Source: Deinococcus sp. QL22
GTDB taxonomy: Bacteria; Deinococcota; Deinococci; Deinococcales; Deinococcaceae
Assembly (NCBI RefSeq): GCF_023370075.1
Contig: NZ_CP097149.1
Location: 3,157,141 to 3,221,140, forward strand
Length of the DNA: 64,000 bases
Direction of reading: 5' to 3'
Shown here one piece after another: positions 9,142-17,962 of the stretch (its first letter is position 1; each line of letters opens with the position of its first letter). The notes below the pieces were generated by a model. That model had not been told where the DNA came from, ran no database searches, and worked only from the letters and a program-made list of their open reading frames with translations. The translations under genes and the position numbers were made by a program.

Positions 9142-12116
9142 GTCCCGTTCATGCTGGAGACGTGCATCCCCTGCTTGTCCAGTTCACGCTGAACCAAGGC
9201 CCCGGCTTCCGCGCCTTGCTGAGCATCTAATGCTGAAAACCCGGCTTGGAGCTTGGGATTCTTGAGGTCAAGTGCGCCGTTTACGTAAAACGGAGCCTTG
9301 AACTTTTCGCGGAGGGCTTCAAAAGTCGCCCCCAATTCACCCAAATCCCGTTGAAATTCAGTCTTGCCCTCCAATTCCAATTTGACCTTGCGGTCTCCCA
9401 GTTCTTTGGTCAATTCTTTGAGAGAAATGGTCTGCTGACGAATGACTTCCAGGAGGGCAGCCCGTTTGTCTGCAGCTTTCTGAACCGCCTCCGCTGCCTT
9501 CCGCTCTGCTGCACCACTGTCAATCGTGGCGTCGGTGACTCCCTTGGTGGCGAGTGCTTTTTGCTGCAAGGCTTCTTCGTCTTCGCGGGCTTGCTTGATC
9601 AGGGCAGGGTCGGCCCTGTAAACAGTGACCGCCAAAAAGTCTTGAATTTTATCGTTCAGCGTGGTGGTTTCATCCCCAAATAGCTTGAGTTTGCCGATCC
9701 ACTCCCCAATTTTCCAACCTGCAAAGGCAGCTCCGGCCACGAGTCCCGCTTGACCGAAGACGCCCAATTTCGTGACGACGTTGGCCAGTGCCCCGTTTGC
9801 CCCTGCCAATTGAGGTAGGAATCTGCCAGGGATGAAGGCGGCAACCTTGGTCAAGCCGTTGACAGCGGCTGCGGGCGCGGTTAAGAAGGCTTTCAATCCG
9901 CCCGCAGCCGTCACGCCCTGCAGCAAGGCTGAAGCGGCTGCCGCACTTTTCAGCGCTGTCGCTAGCTTTGCCACGCCGAGCGCAGCCAACCCCACGCCCC
10001 CGGTCACCAGCGCAAACTGCACCACGCCGTTTTGCCCCAACTCGTCAAATTTCGTGATGAGGTGAGCCGCACCCTTGGTGAGCTTTGTCAACAGGGGAAG
10101 GAATCTGAGGCCAAATTCGATCTGAAAGGCTTCGCTCGCCGCCGCGTACTGCTTCTGAGCAAACTTGAAGGTGGCCGCCTGCTTTTGAAAGGCCTCGTCC
10201 GTCGCTCCTGCTGAATTGGTGACTTCGTCCAGTGCCTTCTTGAAGCGGGGCCCACCCTCCGATCCAGTGAGGGCAAAAATGGCGTTGACCGCTTCCGAGC
10301 TGCCAAACAAACGGCCCATCAACTCGACGTTGCCGCCCGTTTTGGCCCGGATCTCGTCCAGAAAGGCAGACCAGCCCTGAGATTGGAGGGCCGCTGCATT
10401 GAAGCTCAAGCCAAGTTCTTTCGACAGTTCTACGGCATCTGCACTGGGCTTGAGCACATTGTCGAGCGCCGCGCCAATCCCAGTCATGGCCTGCTCCGCG
10501 GGGACACCACTGGAGGTGAGCGCCGCTGCACTGGCAGACAATTCTTCCAAAGACACGCCAAGGGTCTTGGCCTTAGGGAAGATTTCCCCCATGGTTTTGC
10601 CGAGTTGATTGAAGCTGATCTTGCCCACAGCGGTGGTCTTAAACAAGACGTCACTGACGTGCTCAGCGTTCTCTGCCGAAAAGCCGTAAGAATTGAGCGC
10701 CGAGGTGATGATGTCGGCCGACGTTTTGACATCCGTCAATCCGGCGCTCGCCGCTTTCGCGCTGACTTCCGTAAGCGTGTTGATCTTGGCGACCGTATCC
10801 GCACCTTTGACGCCCGCACCCACCACATCAAAACTGGCTTTGACGAGCTCTTGCGAACTCTGTCCGACCTGTCCACTGATCCGCAGCAAACCTGCCCCCA
10901 ACTCAGTGAGTTGCTGTTCAGTGAGGTCGCTTTCAGTCCCGATGGCTGCCAAGCCCTCTTGAAACTCAGCCGCTTTCGGCACGGCTACAGCAACGGCGGC
11001 AGTAAACACCGTGACGGCTGTGCCTGCCACGGCCAAGAAGCCAGACAGTTGTTCGAAGCCGTTGCCCGCTTCCTGGGCAGAATCGCCAGCCTCATCTGCC
11101 GCCTCCGCCGCGTCCCCTACGGCGGCAGCAGCAGGTTCAGCAGCAGCCGGGAATGCGGCCAATTTGGTGCTCGCCTTCTCGAACCCAGCCGCCAGCCCTT
11201 CAAGCGCTAGGGTGACGTTAACCGTCTCCGCTGACACCTCTGCAACGCCTTCAGTAGCGGCTTGGCCTGCACCACCAAAGGCCTTTTGAAACAATTCGGG
11301 GATGTTGACCAGCCCTTCCGAGAGGCCCGTGAGGATCGGCGCTGCGAGGTCTCCGCCGTCCAGCGTGTTTCCAGTGGCATGAAATGCACTTGGAATGTCG
11401 CTGGCCACATCGCGCACGGCGATCAGCAGCAGTTCACGCTTGCTTCTGAAACCGCCGATCAGCCCTTCCATGATGTATCCGCCGATTTCTTCCATCACTT
11501 TGGAGGGACTCTGGATCTTGAGCTTCTTCTTGAGAGCATCAACGATTTCGTTGGACAGGGACTCGCTTTCGTCCGCTAACTGACTCTTACCCCGATTCAT
11601 GGATCGGGCGAGGCCGTCAATTACGAACTGGCCCACCGTGCCTGCTGCTGCACCGGCTGGGCCACCCAGCTTGCTCAGGGAATCAATAATCCCAGCAGAC
11701 GCATTAAAGGCAAAGCCGCCTTTGGTGACCGTGCCACGCGCTTGATCCATCGTCCGCTGTGCTGAAGCGGCTGCACTGGTGGCCCGGAGCACGCTGTCAA
11801 TGTTGGCGTCTTCAGCGGTCGCGAGTTTCAGCAGTTCGTTCCGAAGTCTGCGCGAGGCAGCAATGGTTTCATCGTCGGTCAGGGCTTGGGTCTGCCACGC
11901 ATCCCGCGTGCTTTTCACCGTCTGGCCCAGGCGTTTGATCTGGGCATCCGTTTCGCTGAGCTGACGCGAGACTTGAGTGTCCACTTTCAGGGTCGGCGTT
12001 TGAACAGTCTGCCCGGTCTTAACAGCGAACGCTTTGGCCAATCGAGCTTCGACGAGGTCTGCTTTTCTAAGCACGTCGGAGATATCGAGGGTGGCCCGGT
12101 CTTGATACTCCGCCAT
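9114..12116 (-). CDS. Tape measure protein, N-terminal ORF (TP901-type core)
   Basis: I chose the ATG at 12116 because a strong AGGAGGTT lies just upstream (12121-12128); the frame stays open upstream without supporting signals. The 1000-residue product has an N-terminal coiled coil and a hydrophobic segment near residues 370-390. It then has a region typical of TP901-family tape measure proteins, with an AEFQEGLAAIG-like start and a G-V-x-x-E-Q-A-M-T-G motif. Later hydrophobic segments fit a membrane-active region. The frame ends at 9114, but reading -1 from the GGGG at 9168-9171 enters the downstream 1479-codon frame in register with the coiled-coil pattern. Confidence 0.85.
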   Translation of the reverse strand: MAEYQDRATLDISDVLRKADLVEARLAKAFAVKTGQTVQTPTLKVDTQVSRQLSETDAQIKRLGQTVKSTRDAWQTQALTDDETIAASRRLRNELLKLATAEDANIDSVLRATSAAASAQRTMDQARGTVTKGGFAFNASAGIIDSLSKLGGPAGAAAGTVGQFVIDGLARSMNRGKSQLADESESLSNEIVDALKKKLKIQSPSKVMEEIGGYIMEGLIGGFRSKRELLLIAVRDVASDIPSAFHATGNTLDGGDLAAPILTGLSEGLVNIPELFQKAFGGAGQAATEGVAEVSAETVNVTLALEGLAAGFEKASTKLAAFPAAAEPAAAAVGDAAEAADEAGDSAQEAGNGFEQLSGFLAVAGTAVTVFTAAVAVAVPKAAEFQEGLAAIGTESDLTEQQLTELGAGLLRISGQVGQSSQELVKASFDVVGAGVKGADTVAKINTLTEVSAKAASAGLTDVKTSADIITSALNSYGFSAENAEHVSDVLFKTTAVGKISFNQLGKTMGEIFPKAKTLGVSLEELSASAAALTSSGVPAEQAMTGIGAALDNVLKPSADAVELSKELGLSFNAAALQSQGWSAFLDEIRAKTGGNVELMGRLFGSSEAVNAIFALTGSEGGPRFKKALDEVTNSAGATDEAFQKQAATFKFAQKQYAAASEAFQIEFGLRFLPLLTKLTKGAAHLITKFDELGQNGVVQFALVTGGVGLAALGVAKLATALKSAAAASALLQGVTAAGGLKAFLTAPAAAVNGLTKVAAFIPGRFLPQLAGANGALANVVTKLGVFGQAGLVAGAAFAGWKIGEWIGKLKLFGDETTTLNDKIQDFLAVTVYRADPALIKQAREDEEALQQKALATKGVTDATIDSGAAERKAAEAVQKAADKRAALLEVIRQQTISLKELTKELGDRKVKLELEGKTEFQRDLGELGATFEALREKFKAPFYVNGALDLKNPKLQAGFSALDAQQGAEAGALVQRELDKQGMHVSSMNGTCRPLKRAC

Positions 12117-12186
12117 AGGGAACCTCCTGGGGATGGAACGCAAATAGTGACCCGCTGGCAAAGGCAGCAGGCTACGGTAAAGGAAT

Positions 12187-12816
12187 ATGAGCGATGATGA
12201 ACAGTTCGGGCGCAACTCACAGCGGCCCAGCGAAACTTCTCCAGAAGTCACGCTGAGCGACGCGGATAAAGCTCGAATCCGCGCTGAAGAGGAATACCGT
12301 GCCCAGATGCGGGCACAGGTGGCACCCCCTACCCCGGTCCTCCTGACCAAAAAACAGGAGCAGGCTGCCACAAAAGCCCAAACGAGTATGGATGTAGCCG
12401 AAATGAACCGGAAGAATCTGGAGCGCCGCGCCGCACTGACGCCCAAGCAACGGCGCACGGAGAACCTACGGGCGGTGGCCGTGCTCGCCGTATTGATTCT
12501 GGGGTTGGCCTTTCTCTTCCGGAGCTGCTCTACAGCCGCACCTGCCGCGCCGCTGCCCCTGTCTGAAATCTCACGGGGTACCGTGACCACCCTCTGCGAG
12601 GAGTCGGCCCAGGAACGTCTCAAAGTCCCGTCCAGCGCTCAGTTTGTGGCGGGTCAATATGAACCCTATTTCGATGGGACCAAGTGGATGTACGTGGGGG
12701 GTGTGAACGCCGAGAACAGCTTTGGAGCGGCCATCCGGAACCAATTTCTGTGTACTGTGACCGGCGAGACGTACAACGACGCCCGCGCCATCACGAATCT
12801 GATCCCTCTTCCTTGA
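12187..12816 (+). CDS. Single-pass membrane protein (moron)
   Basis: This 209-residue plus-strand gene is divergent from the tape measure. The N-terminus is charged and cytoplasmic; a transmembrane segment lies near residues 97-113, flanked by basic residues. The C-terminal ~85 residues contain two cysteines and an N-S-F-G-A motif, in a domain type common in small secreted or membrane proteins of bacteria and phages. Opposite orientation to the surrounding structural genes marks it as lysogeny-expressed cargo. Superinfection exclusion is possible but unproven. Confidence 0.7.
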   Translation: MSDDEQFGRNSQRPSETSPEVTLSDADKARIRAEEEYRAQMRAQVAPPTPVLLTKKQEQAATKAQTSMDVAEMNRKNLERRAALTPKQRRTENLRAVAVLAVLILGLAFLFRSCSTAAPAAPLPLSEISRGTVTTLCEESAQERLKVPSSAQFVAGQYEPYFDGTKWMYVGGVNAENSFGAAIRNQFLCTVTGETYNDARAITNLIPLP

Positions 12817-13001
12817 TCAAATCCGCCGTACTTCAGCTGCAAACAACTGCGGGAGTCTGAAAAACGCTGCGCGTGGCCTGGTTGTAAAGGGGAAACAGGC
12901 TGATGGCATCGTGTCCTCCCTTCTATTTTCCAGCCGCACTGGCTAGAGCGTGTCGGCCAAGGGTCAACGTTGGAGGCCTGTACGGCCCTCAAGGGCACGC
13001 G

Positions 13002-13439
13002 TCATGTCAGACGGGAGACCATCCACCGGGTTACGTCGAAGGTGGACCAATGCTCCCCATCGGTTGAGAAAAACGTGATCTGAAGGCCACTCTCAAAATT
13101 CAGGGAGAAGGAAGGCGCTCGGTTCCGCTGCCCATAGGACCATCCACTCAGCACTTCTCCTCGAACATTGAGTTCTCGGCCCAGATCGCGCAGAGACCAA
13201 AACATCTGATCCTCAGGGACGGCCCAAGCTTCAGGAGCCTTCTCCCAGCGTTGCAGGTACAGCATCGGGCCATCGACAAACAGCCGCCACCACTGATCAT
13301 TCACCAAAACGAACACTTGATGTGGGGAGTACGGCTCGTCGTGGGTCTGGTAGTTCTGCCCAATCAATTGTTCAAGGACTTGCCCCCCGAACTTGGGTTT
13401 CTCCCCTTGAAAAATCAGATCATAGTCGTACGTGCTCAT
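13002..13439 (-). CDS. Hypothetical protein (145 aa)
   Basis: This is a 145-residue, Trp-rich, moderately acidic protein with an ATG start at 13439. No family is recognised; size and composition resemble small immunity or cargo proteins. It lies alone between the membrane cargo protein and the IS701-type element, which sits about 70 bp upstream of the start and may have altered its promoter. Confidence 0.55.
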   Translation of the reverse strand: MSTYDYDLIFQGEKPKFGGQVLEQLIGQNYQTHDEPYSPHQVFVLVNDQWWRLFVDGPMLYLQRWEKAPEAWAVPEDQMFWSLRDLGRELNVRGEVLSGWSYGQRNRAPSFSLNFESGLQITFFSTDGEHWSTFDVTRWMVSRLT

Positions 13440-13511
13440 GCCTTAGTTTGACGCCAGAAACGAGAAATAGAGCTCCTGACGAGCTTAGGTTCAGGACTTG
13501 GCCGACAGACC

Positions 13512-14924
13512 CTAGTACTACAGTTGCAGTTAAGAGCGTTAGCATGAGGCATGTCGAGCTCTTCCCCTCTGTCTCAACCCCATCACTGGTCGGCTGACTT
13601 GAAGGTGCTCCACCAACGGATTGCGTCCCGTTTTACCCGCAGTGAACAACGTCAGCGGGCCTTCGCATACTTGCAGGCTCTCCTCAGCCCTGTTGAGCGC
13701 AAGAACGGCTGGCAGATCGCCGAGCAGATCGGTGAGCGCACGCCCTTCGGCGTGCAACGCTTGTTGTCCACGGCGCAGTGGGATGCGGAGGTCGTTCGTG
13801 ACGACCTCCGCGAGTACGTCCTCGAACACCTTCAGACCCCCGAAGCGGTGCTGATCCTCGATGAAACCGGCTTTCTCAAGAAGGGCACGCAATCCGCTGG
13901 TGTCCAACGGCAGTACAGCGGCACTGCGGGGCGAGTTGAAAACTGTCAAATTGGGGTCTTCCTCGCCTACGCCACGCCTCATGGCACTGCCCTGATCGAC
14001 CGCGAGCTCTTTTTGCCCAAAAGCTGGGTGGATGATCCTGCCCGGTGTGCAGCGGCTCAGATTCCTGAGACTGTTGGGGCCGCGACCAAGCCACAACTCG
14101 CGCTCGCCATGCTTGAGCGGGCTTTTACAGGCGGCGTACACGCCGCCTGGGTCACTGGCGACGCGGTGTATTCGGCTTCCAACGTCCGTAGCTTCCTCGA
14201 ACAGCGTCAGCAACCATATGTCTTGGCGGTGGCGTCAAATTGTCATGTGTGGACTTGGGACCAGTCTGGTCCCAAGCAAACCAGGTGGCTGACGTCGCCC
14301 AGCAGTTTGAGCCGGATCAGTGGCAGACCTGGAGTGCCGGTTCCGGGAGCAAGGAGACCGCCTCTTTGAGTGGGCTTGGGTCAGTGTCACCGAATTGATG
14401 GGTCCCGCCGTGTCGGCGGGACTCGGGCCGATCCTGCCAGCTGGATTCGAGCGTTGGGTGCTGGTTCGTCGCTCGCTCAAAGACCCCACAGACCTCGCGT
14501 ATTACCTGGCCTTCGCACCCTCAAGCACGACCTTGCCAGAGGTCGTGCAGGCCGCTGGATCACGGTGGGCGATAGAAGTGGCCTTTGAGATGGCCAAGGG
14601 TGAGGTGGGGTTGGATCACTATGAAGTGCGCTCGTGGGTGGGCTGGTACCGACATATCACGCTAGCCCTGTTGGCCCACGCTTTCCTGACCGTGGTCACC
14701 GCCCACGAAAAAAAGGGGGGTCAGTCAACGACCCGGAGTTGATTCCATTGACGGTTCCTGAGGTGCGCCGTCTGTTGCGCTTGGTTCTCCCGCAGCACCA
14801 GCTCAACCTGCGGATCTGGGAGTGGTCGGGGTGGCGACGACGCCACCAGGCACGAGCCCAACGGTGTCATCGCCAACGTCAACAACGCTGGCTCTCCTCC
14901 CGCTAACTGCAACTGTAGTACTAG
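13512..14924 (+). mobile_element. IS701-family insertion sequence (decayed)
   Basis: Both ends carry the same inverted repeat, reading inward TACTACAGTTGCAGTTA, at 13516-13532 and (complement) 14904-14920. Each end is preceded by CTAG (13512-13515 and 14921-14924). CTAG is palindromic and may be the 4-bp target duplication or part of the repeat. The element is about 1.4 kb and encodes one DDE transposase, broken by frameshifts. Confidence 0.85.
13551..14906 (+). pseudogene. IS701-family DDE transposase, frameshifted
   Basis: The first frame (13551 to about 14280) shows the family hallmarks, including [12 protein letters not shown] and a W-V-T-G-D-A-V-Y catalytic region. Continuity then requires a jump to a second frame (about 14280-14350), a third (about 14350-14715), and a last shift at the A7G6 run at 14708-14720, after which the C-terminus ends at 14906. 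Three shifts mean the copy is almost certainly inactive, unless sequencing errors explain them. Confidence 0.85.
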
Positions 14925-14940
14925 CACCCCCAACGACAAA

Positions 14941-14960
14941 GCCCGCAATCAAATGCGGGC
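14941..14960. terminator. Hairpin terminator, GCCCGCA type
   Basis: A 7-bp stem (GCCCGCA / TGCGGGC) with a 6-base loop, flanked by A-rich sequence on one side and TTAAATTT on the other. One of a family of look-alike hairpins in this cargo island. Confidence 0.6.
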
Positions 14961-14990
14961 CTTAAATTTACTTTTGATGGAACATCAATC

Positions 14991-15401
14991 TCAATAGCTT
15001 ATAGCGATCCTTTGTACCTTACCGGAAACGATAACGACATCAGCTTTACTAGCGAAAGTGAGTTGATAAGTCTCACCTGTTTCGTCGGTCTCCAAAATTA
15101 ACTTTGCATAGCCGATGTTTTTACCGTGGAGCCACTCAAGAATCTCCTCTCCATCCAGTCTCAATCCCTGCATATCGATACCGTCAGAATATGCTCTATC
15201 AGTAGCGAGTAGTTCAACTCTATATAGACCCGCCCCATCAAAATAGGCGACAATATTTTTATCAAATCCCTGAACCGTACCATCATTCATTGGGTAAGTT
15301 TTCAATACAATTTGGAACACATTTTGGAAATCTTCTAGAGTGGTGCCACGATGTAGGCCAATGGCGAAACTTAAAAAATCAGAGAGTAGGATATGCGCCA
15401 T
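14991..15401 (-). CDS. Hypothetical protein, AT-rich (136 aa)
   Basis: I start at the ATG at 15401 (protein begins MAHILLSDF), preceded by a good GGAG-type site; an upstream start at 15422 is possible. The protein is acidic, with mixed alpha/beta character, and the gene is clearly more AT-rich than its neighbours, which suggests recent transfer. No family is recognised. It sits between the IS701-type element and the NERD gene. Confidence 0.6.
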   Translation of the reverse strand: MAHILLSDFLSFAIGLHRGTTLEDFQNVFQIVLKTYPMNDGTVQGFDKNIVAYFDGAGLYRVELLATDRAYSDGIDMQGLRLDGEEILEWLHGKNIGYAKLILETDETGETYQLTFASKADVVIVSGKVQRIAISY

Positions 15402-15503
15402 AATCGCTCCTTCGGCAAGCATCCTTGAACTGCTTCAAAAGAGTCTATCCAGTAGCGGTCAGCGCAGTACCTGAAAGTCAGCATGTCCATTCCTCCAATG
15501 GAA

Positions 15504-15526
15504 AGCCCCACCAGTTGGCAGGGGTT
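15504..15526 (+). terminator. Hairpin followed by T-run
   Basis: AGCCCC/GGGGTT stem with an 11-base loop, followed by GAATTTTTT on the plus strand. It is preceded by the CCTCCAATGGAAAG box seen at other hairpins of this island. Confidence 0.55.
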
Positions 15527-15632
15527 GAATTTTTTCTGGGCATCGCTTCTTGTCGGAGGCTCAACGCTGATGAATGAGGTTGCAAGATTTGAGTTCTTCA
15601 GTAAGAGCTGAGCCGCTACTCTAAGTCACATC

Positions 15633-16592
15633 ATGATTGCCAAGGAGTACGCCCCTCTCCCTACAGCAGATCGGTTCCAGAAAGCAGGTGACGAGGCGGA
15701 ACGCCAGATGGCGCACTACCTCAAGCGGGCCTTCGGAGACGACCCAGATGTCCAGGTCTTCAACAACCTCCGGCTTGAACATGGAGGCGAAGTCGCACAA
15801 ATCGACCACCTGATTTTTCACCGTGCTGGATTGATTGTGATTGAGAGCAAGAGCGTCACCAGTGCGGTGCGCATCAATGACCGGGAAGAGTGGGCCAGAC
15901 AGTGGAATGGCCAGTGGCGCGGCATGCCGTCTCCCATCTTGCAGGCCAGACGCCAGGGCGATTTGCTCCGGGCGCTGCTGCAGGCCAACAAAGAAGAGTT
16001 ACGAAATAAAATTCTGCTCGGCCTGAAACAAGGTGGATTCAAGGCATTCATGATCGATGTGGTTGTGGGCATCAGCGACAGCGGGGTCGTGGAGTACAAA
16101 GGGGCGCTGCCCGACGTCAAGAAAGCCGATCAAGTGCCGGACCGGGTGAAGGAGTTAATTGCTGACCACCAACAGCTGGCCCGGCCATTCAGCCGCGACA
16201 AACGTGCTGAGCAGTGGGGCTTCAATATTTCCCCGGAAGAGGTGGTCCGCATCACGGCGTTCTTGCGAGCCAAACACCGTGACCGCCCCGCAACTGCTGC
16301 CGTGCCTGAACCGCTCCCCGCAGCACCACTGCCTCAGGCTGTTCCTGTGACAGCACCAGAGAGTCCGTCCAGCACAACTCGCATCGAATGCAGCAAGTGC
16401 AAGAGTCAAAACTTAGAGATCAAGTTTGGGCACAGCTACTACTTCAAGTGCCGAAGTTGCGAGGCCAACACCAGCATCAAACTCAGTTGTCCAAAGTGCA
16501 GCACTCCGGGGCGGCTCAGGAAAAGCGGGGCACAGTTCTATGCTGAATGCCCAAGCTGCAAATTCTCGGCTCTCTATTTCACTAATCCATAG
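15633..16592 (+). CDS. NERD-domain nuclease-like protein with zinc ribbons
   Basis: This is a 319-residue protein. Residues ~15-130 match the NERD (nuclease-related) fold, with the catalytic-type pattern D58, E71-x-K73 in A-Q-I-D-H-L-I-F and I-V-I-E-S-K. A Pro/Ala-rich linker (about 235-255) leads to a C-terminal region with four CxxC pairs, probably two zinc ribbons that could bind nucleic acid. NERD proteins are often found near mobile elements and defence genes; here it is plus-strand cargo among minus-strand tail genes. A nuclease role in phage competition is inferred. Confidence 0.8.
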   Translation: MIAKEYAPLPTADRFQKAGDEAERQMAHYLKRAFGDDPDVQVFNNLRLEHGGEVAQIDHLIFHRAGLIVIESKSVTSAVRINDREEWARQWNGQWRGMPSPILQARRQGDLLRALLQANKEELRNKILLGLKQGGFKAFMIDVVVGISDSGVVEYKGALPDVKKADQVPDRVKELIADHQQLARPFSRDKRAEQWGFNISPEEVVRITAFLRAKHRDRPATAAVPEPLPAAPLPQAVPVTAPESPSSTTRIECSKCKSQNLEIKFGHSYYFKCRSCEANTSIKLSCPKCSTPGRLRKSGAQFYAECPSCKFSALYFTNP

Positions 16593-16683
16593 CTCTGCTA
16601 GAAGTCTGTTGATTGGCCTCAAAAAAAACCTTGAGTTGTAACTGTTTGTTTCAGTCACATTCGGTATCACCTCCAATGGAAAG

Positions 16684-16703
16684 GCCCGCATTTGATTGCG
16701 GGC
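16684..16703. terminator. Hairpin terminator, GCCCGCA type
   Basis: GCCCGCA / TGCGGGC stem with a TTTGAT loop, followed by a T-rich stretch on the plus strand. It separates the NERD gene and the convergent DUF4279-like gene and could end both transcripts. Confidence 0.65.
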
Positions 16704-16727
16704 TTTGGCTTTTGCTTCCTGTTGCGC

Positions 16728-17153
16728 TTACCTTTCGCTGGCACGCAGTTGTTCTGCGTCGTCTTTCAGAAGTCGTGGAAAGCGTGAAATTCCAAGGTTG
16801 ATGTTCAGGCGTCCCATCAGGAGCAACAATTCTGAGGGAAACACATCACCTTGAATCCCCACATCTCGGTCTTCGATCCCAAAGTCGAGGTCACGTGTAT
16901 CTACACCAGGAAACGTTGCTAAAACCGCGAGTTCACGTTCATAGCGCTTGAGGAAGTCCATGGCATCATCCATCTGTTGGGTAGGGTCACTGAATTTGGC
17001 GTCACTTGCACGCAGCGTGAAGCCCGACCAGTGCGGAGTGCGGCCTTCAGTGGGCTGGTCACGTCGCCACACTGATTGAGGTTTTAGCAGGGCACTTTGG
17101 AGATAGGCGTCAACATCAAATTCTTCTCCTGCTGCACTAAAGAGGCATGGCAT
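16728..17153 (-). CDS. DUF4279-like protein
   Basis: This is a 141-residue protein. The ATG at 17153 directly follows an in-frame TGA, which fixes it as the first possible ATG. The pattern F-S-A-x-G-E-E-F-D-V-D ... W-R-x-x-D ... H-W-S-G-F resembles DUF4279 proteins, small alpha/beta proteins frequently found as immunity-like or orphan genes. It is minus-strand and bounded by two hairpins (17301-17325 and 16684-16703), like an independent cassette. Function unknown. Confidence 0.65.
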   Translation of the reverse strand: MPCLFSAAGEEFDVDAYLQSALLKPQSVWRRDQPTEGRTPHWSGFTLRASDAKFSDPTQQMDDAMDFLKRYERELAVLATFPGVDTRDLDFGIEDRDVGIQGDVFPSELLLLMGRLNINLGISRFPRLLKDDAEQLRASER

Positions 17154-17300
17154 TCACGCACTGTAGGTCACCTCACCCATATGACCCAATTGTTGCCCTA
17201 CGAACCCTCACGGGCGATCAATCTCTGACCGTAGGCGACCTCTTCACCTTCGAAGATTGAAATACGACAATTTGACGCATCGGTATCACCTCCAATAGCA

Positions 17301-17325
17301 AACCCCCACTTATTGAGCGGGGGTT
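17301..17325. terminator. Hairpin terminator, CCCCC/GGGGG
   Basis: AACCCCC/GGGGGTT stem followed by TCTCTTTT on the plus strand. Preceded by the conserved CCTCCAATAGCAA box. Read on the minus strand, the box supplies a consensus GGAGGTGA ribosome binding site in front of a 20-codon ORF. Confidence 0.6.
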
Positions 17326-17378
17326 TCTCTTTTCCATACGAACGGTCTACTTTTTTACTCAATCTGCTAGAACACGTT

Positions 17379-17822
17379 ATGTCCTATATCAAGCTCAGTG
17401 TTCAAATCCAGAAGCTCAGTGAACCCCAACGCAGTGACATGTTTGTCAAGCAGTTTCGTTCAGCAGTGCGAGAAGGCAAGTTTGACGCCCTCGAACTGCC
17501 TGACGGAAAATTTGAACTGCCCAAACAGTTCACGCGCCGAGGTACGGGAGGCGAGAAATACAGCAAGACTGCCAAAGACATGCTGTTTGAAGCGACGCCA
17601 GAGTTTGAAGCATGGTTTGCGGCGACCAACACCCAACTGTTGGATGGACGCAAGGGGACTCGTGCGCCAGTGGTATCGGTGGAGAACATTGAGTCGGGAG
17701 CCGTAGATTTTAAAGCCTTGGCAGCGGCAACTCGGCAGAGTATGGAAAGCAAGTACCAGAGAGGCCAGACTTTAGGCCAATCGCGGAAGAAATCCAAGAG
17801 CAAAGGGCAGAGGCGAAAGTAA
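17379..17822 (+). CDS. Hypothetical protein with basic C-terminus (147 aa)
   Basis: The ATG at 17379 lies just after the upstream hairpin. The protein has 147 residues; the last 20 are strongly Lys/Arg-rich, suggesting nucleic-acid binding. No family is recognised. It has its own downstream terminator and behaves as an independent cargo gene. Confidence 0.6.
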   Translation: MSYIKLSVQIQKLSEPQRSDMFVKQFRSAVREGKFDALELPDGKFELPKQFTRRGTGGEKYSKTAKDMLFEATPEFEAWFAATNTQLLDGRKGTRAPVVSVENIESGAVDFKALAAATRQSMESKYQRGQTLGQSRKKSKSKGQRRK

Positions 17823-17835
17823 CTCTTTCTCCCCT

Positions 17836-17863
17836 CGCCCCTGCCCAGTGCGGGGGGGTTTTT
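17836..17863 (+). terminator. Rho-independent terminator after cargo gene
   Basis: CGCCCC ... GGGGGG stem followed by TTTTTC, 15 bases after the stop codon at 17822. Confidence 0.55.
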
Positions 17864-17890
17864 CTTGGTCATCATTCCCTCCATTAGCAA

Positions 17891-17910
17891 GGCCCGCAAT
17901 CACGCGGGCC
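17891..17910. terminator. Hairpin terminator, GGCCCGC type
   Basis: GGCCCGC / GCGGGCC stem with an AATCAC loop, preceded by the CCTCCATTAGCAA box. It lies just downstream of the minus-strand tail gene ending at 17963 and would end or weaken the structural transcript before the cargo island. Confidence 0.65.
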
Positions 17911-17962
17911 TGCTCTTATGTCTGCCTTGAGTTCGGCGCATCTAACGTTTTCAGCCCGTTGA

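Noticed and set aside
4744..12000. Many long plus-strand frames
   Set aside because: They are antisense to the high-GC tape measure genes and have no start signals or plausible composition.
13551..14906. Programmed frameshifting in the IS701-type transposase
   Set aside because: Three separate shifts are needed and only one is at a homopolymer run; decay is the simpler reading.
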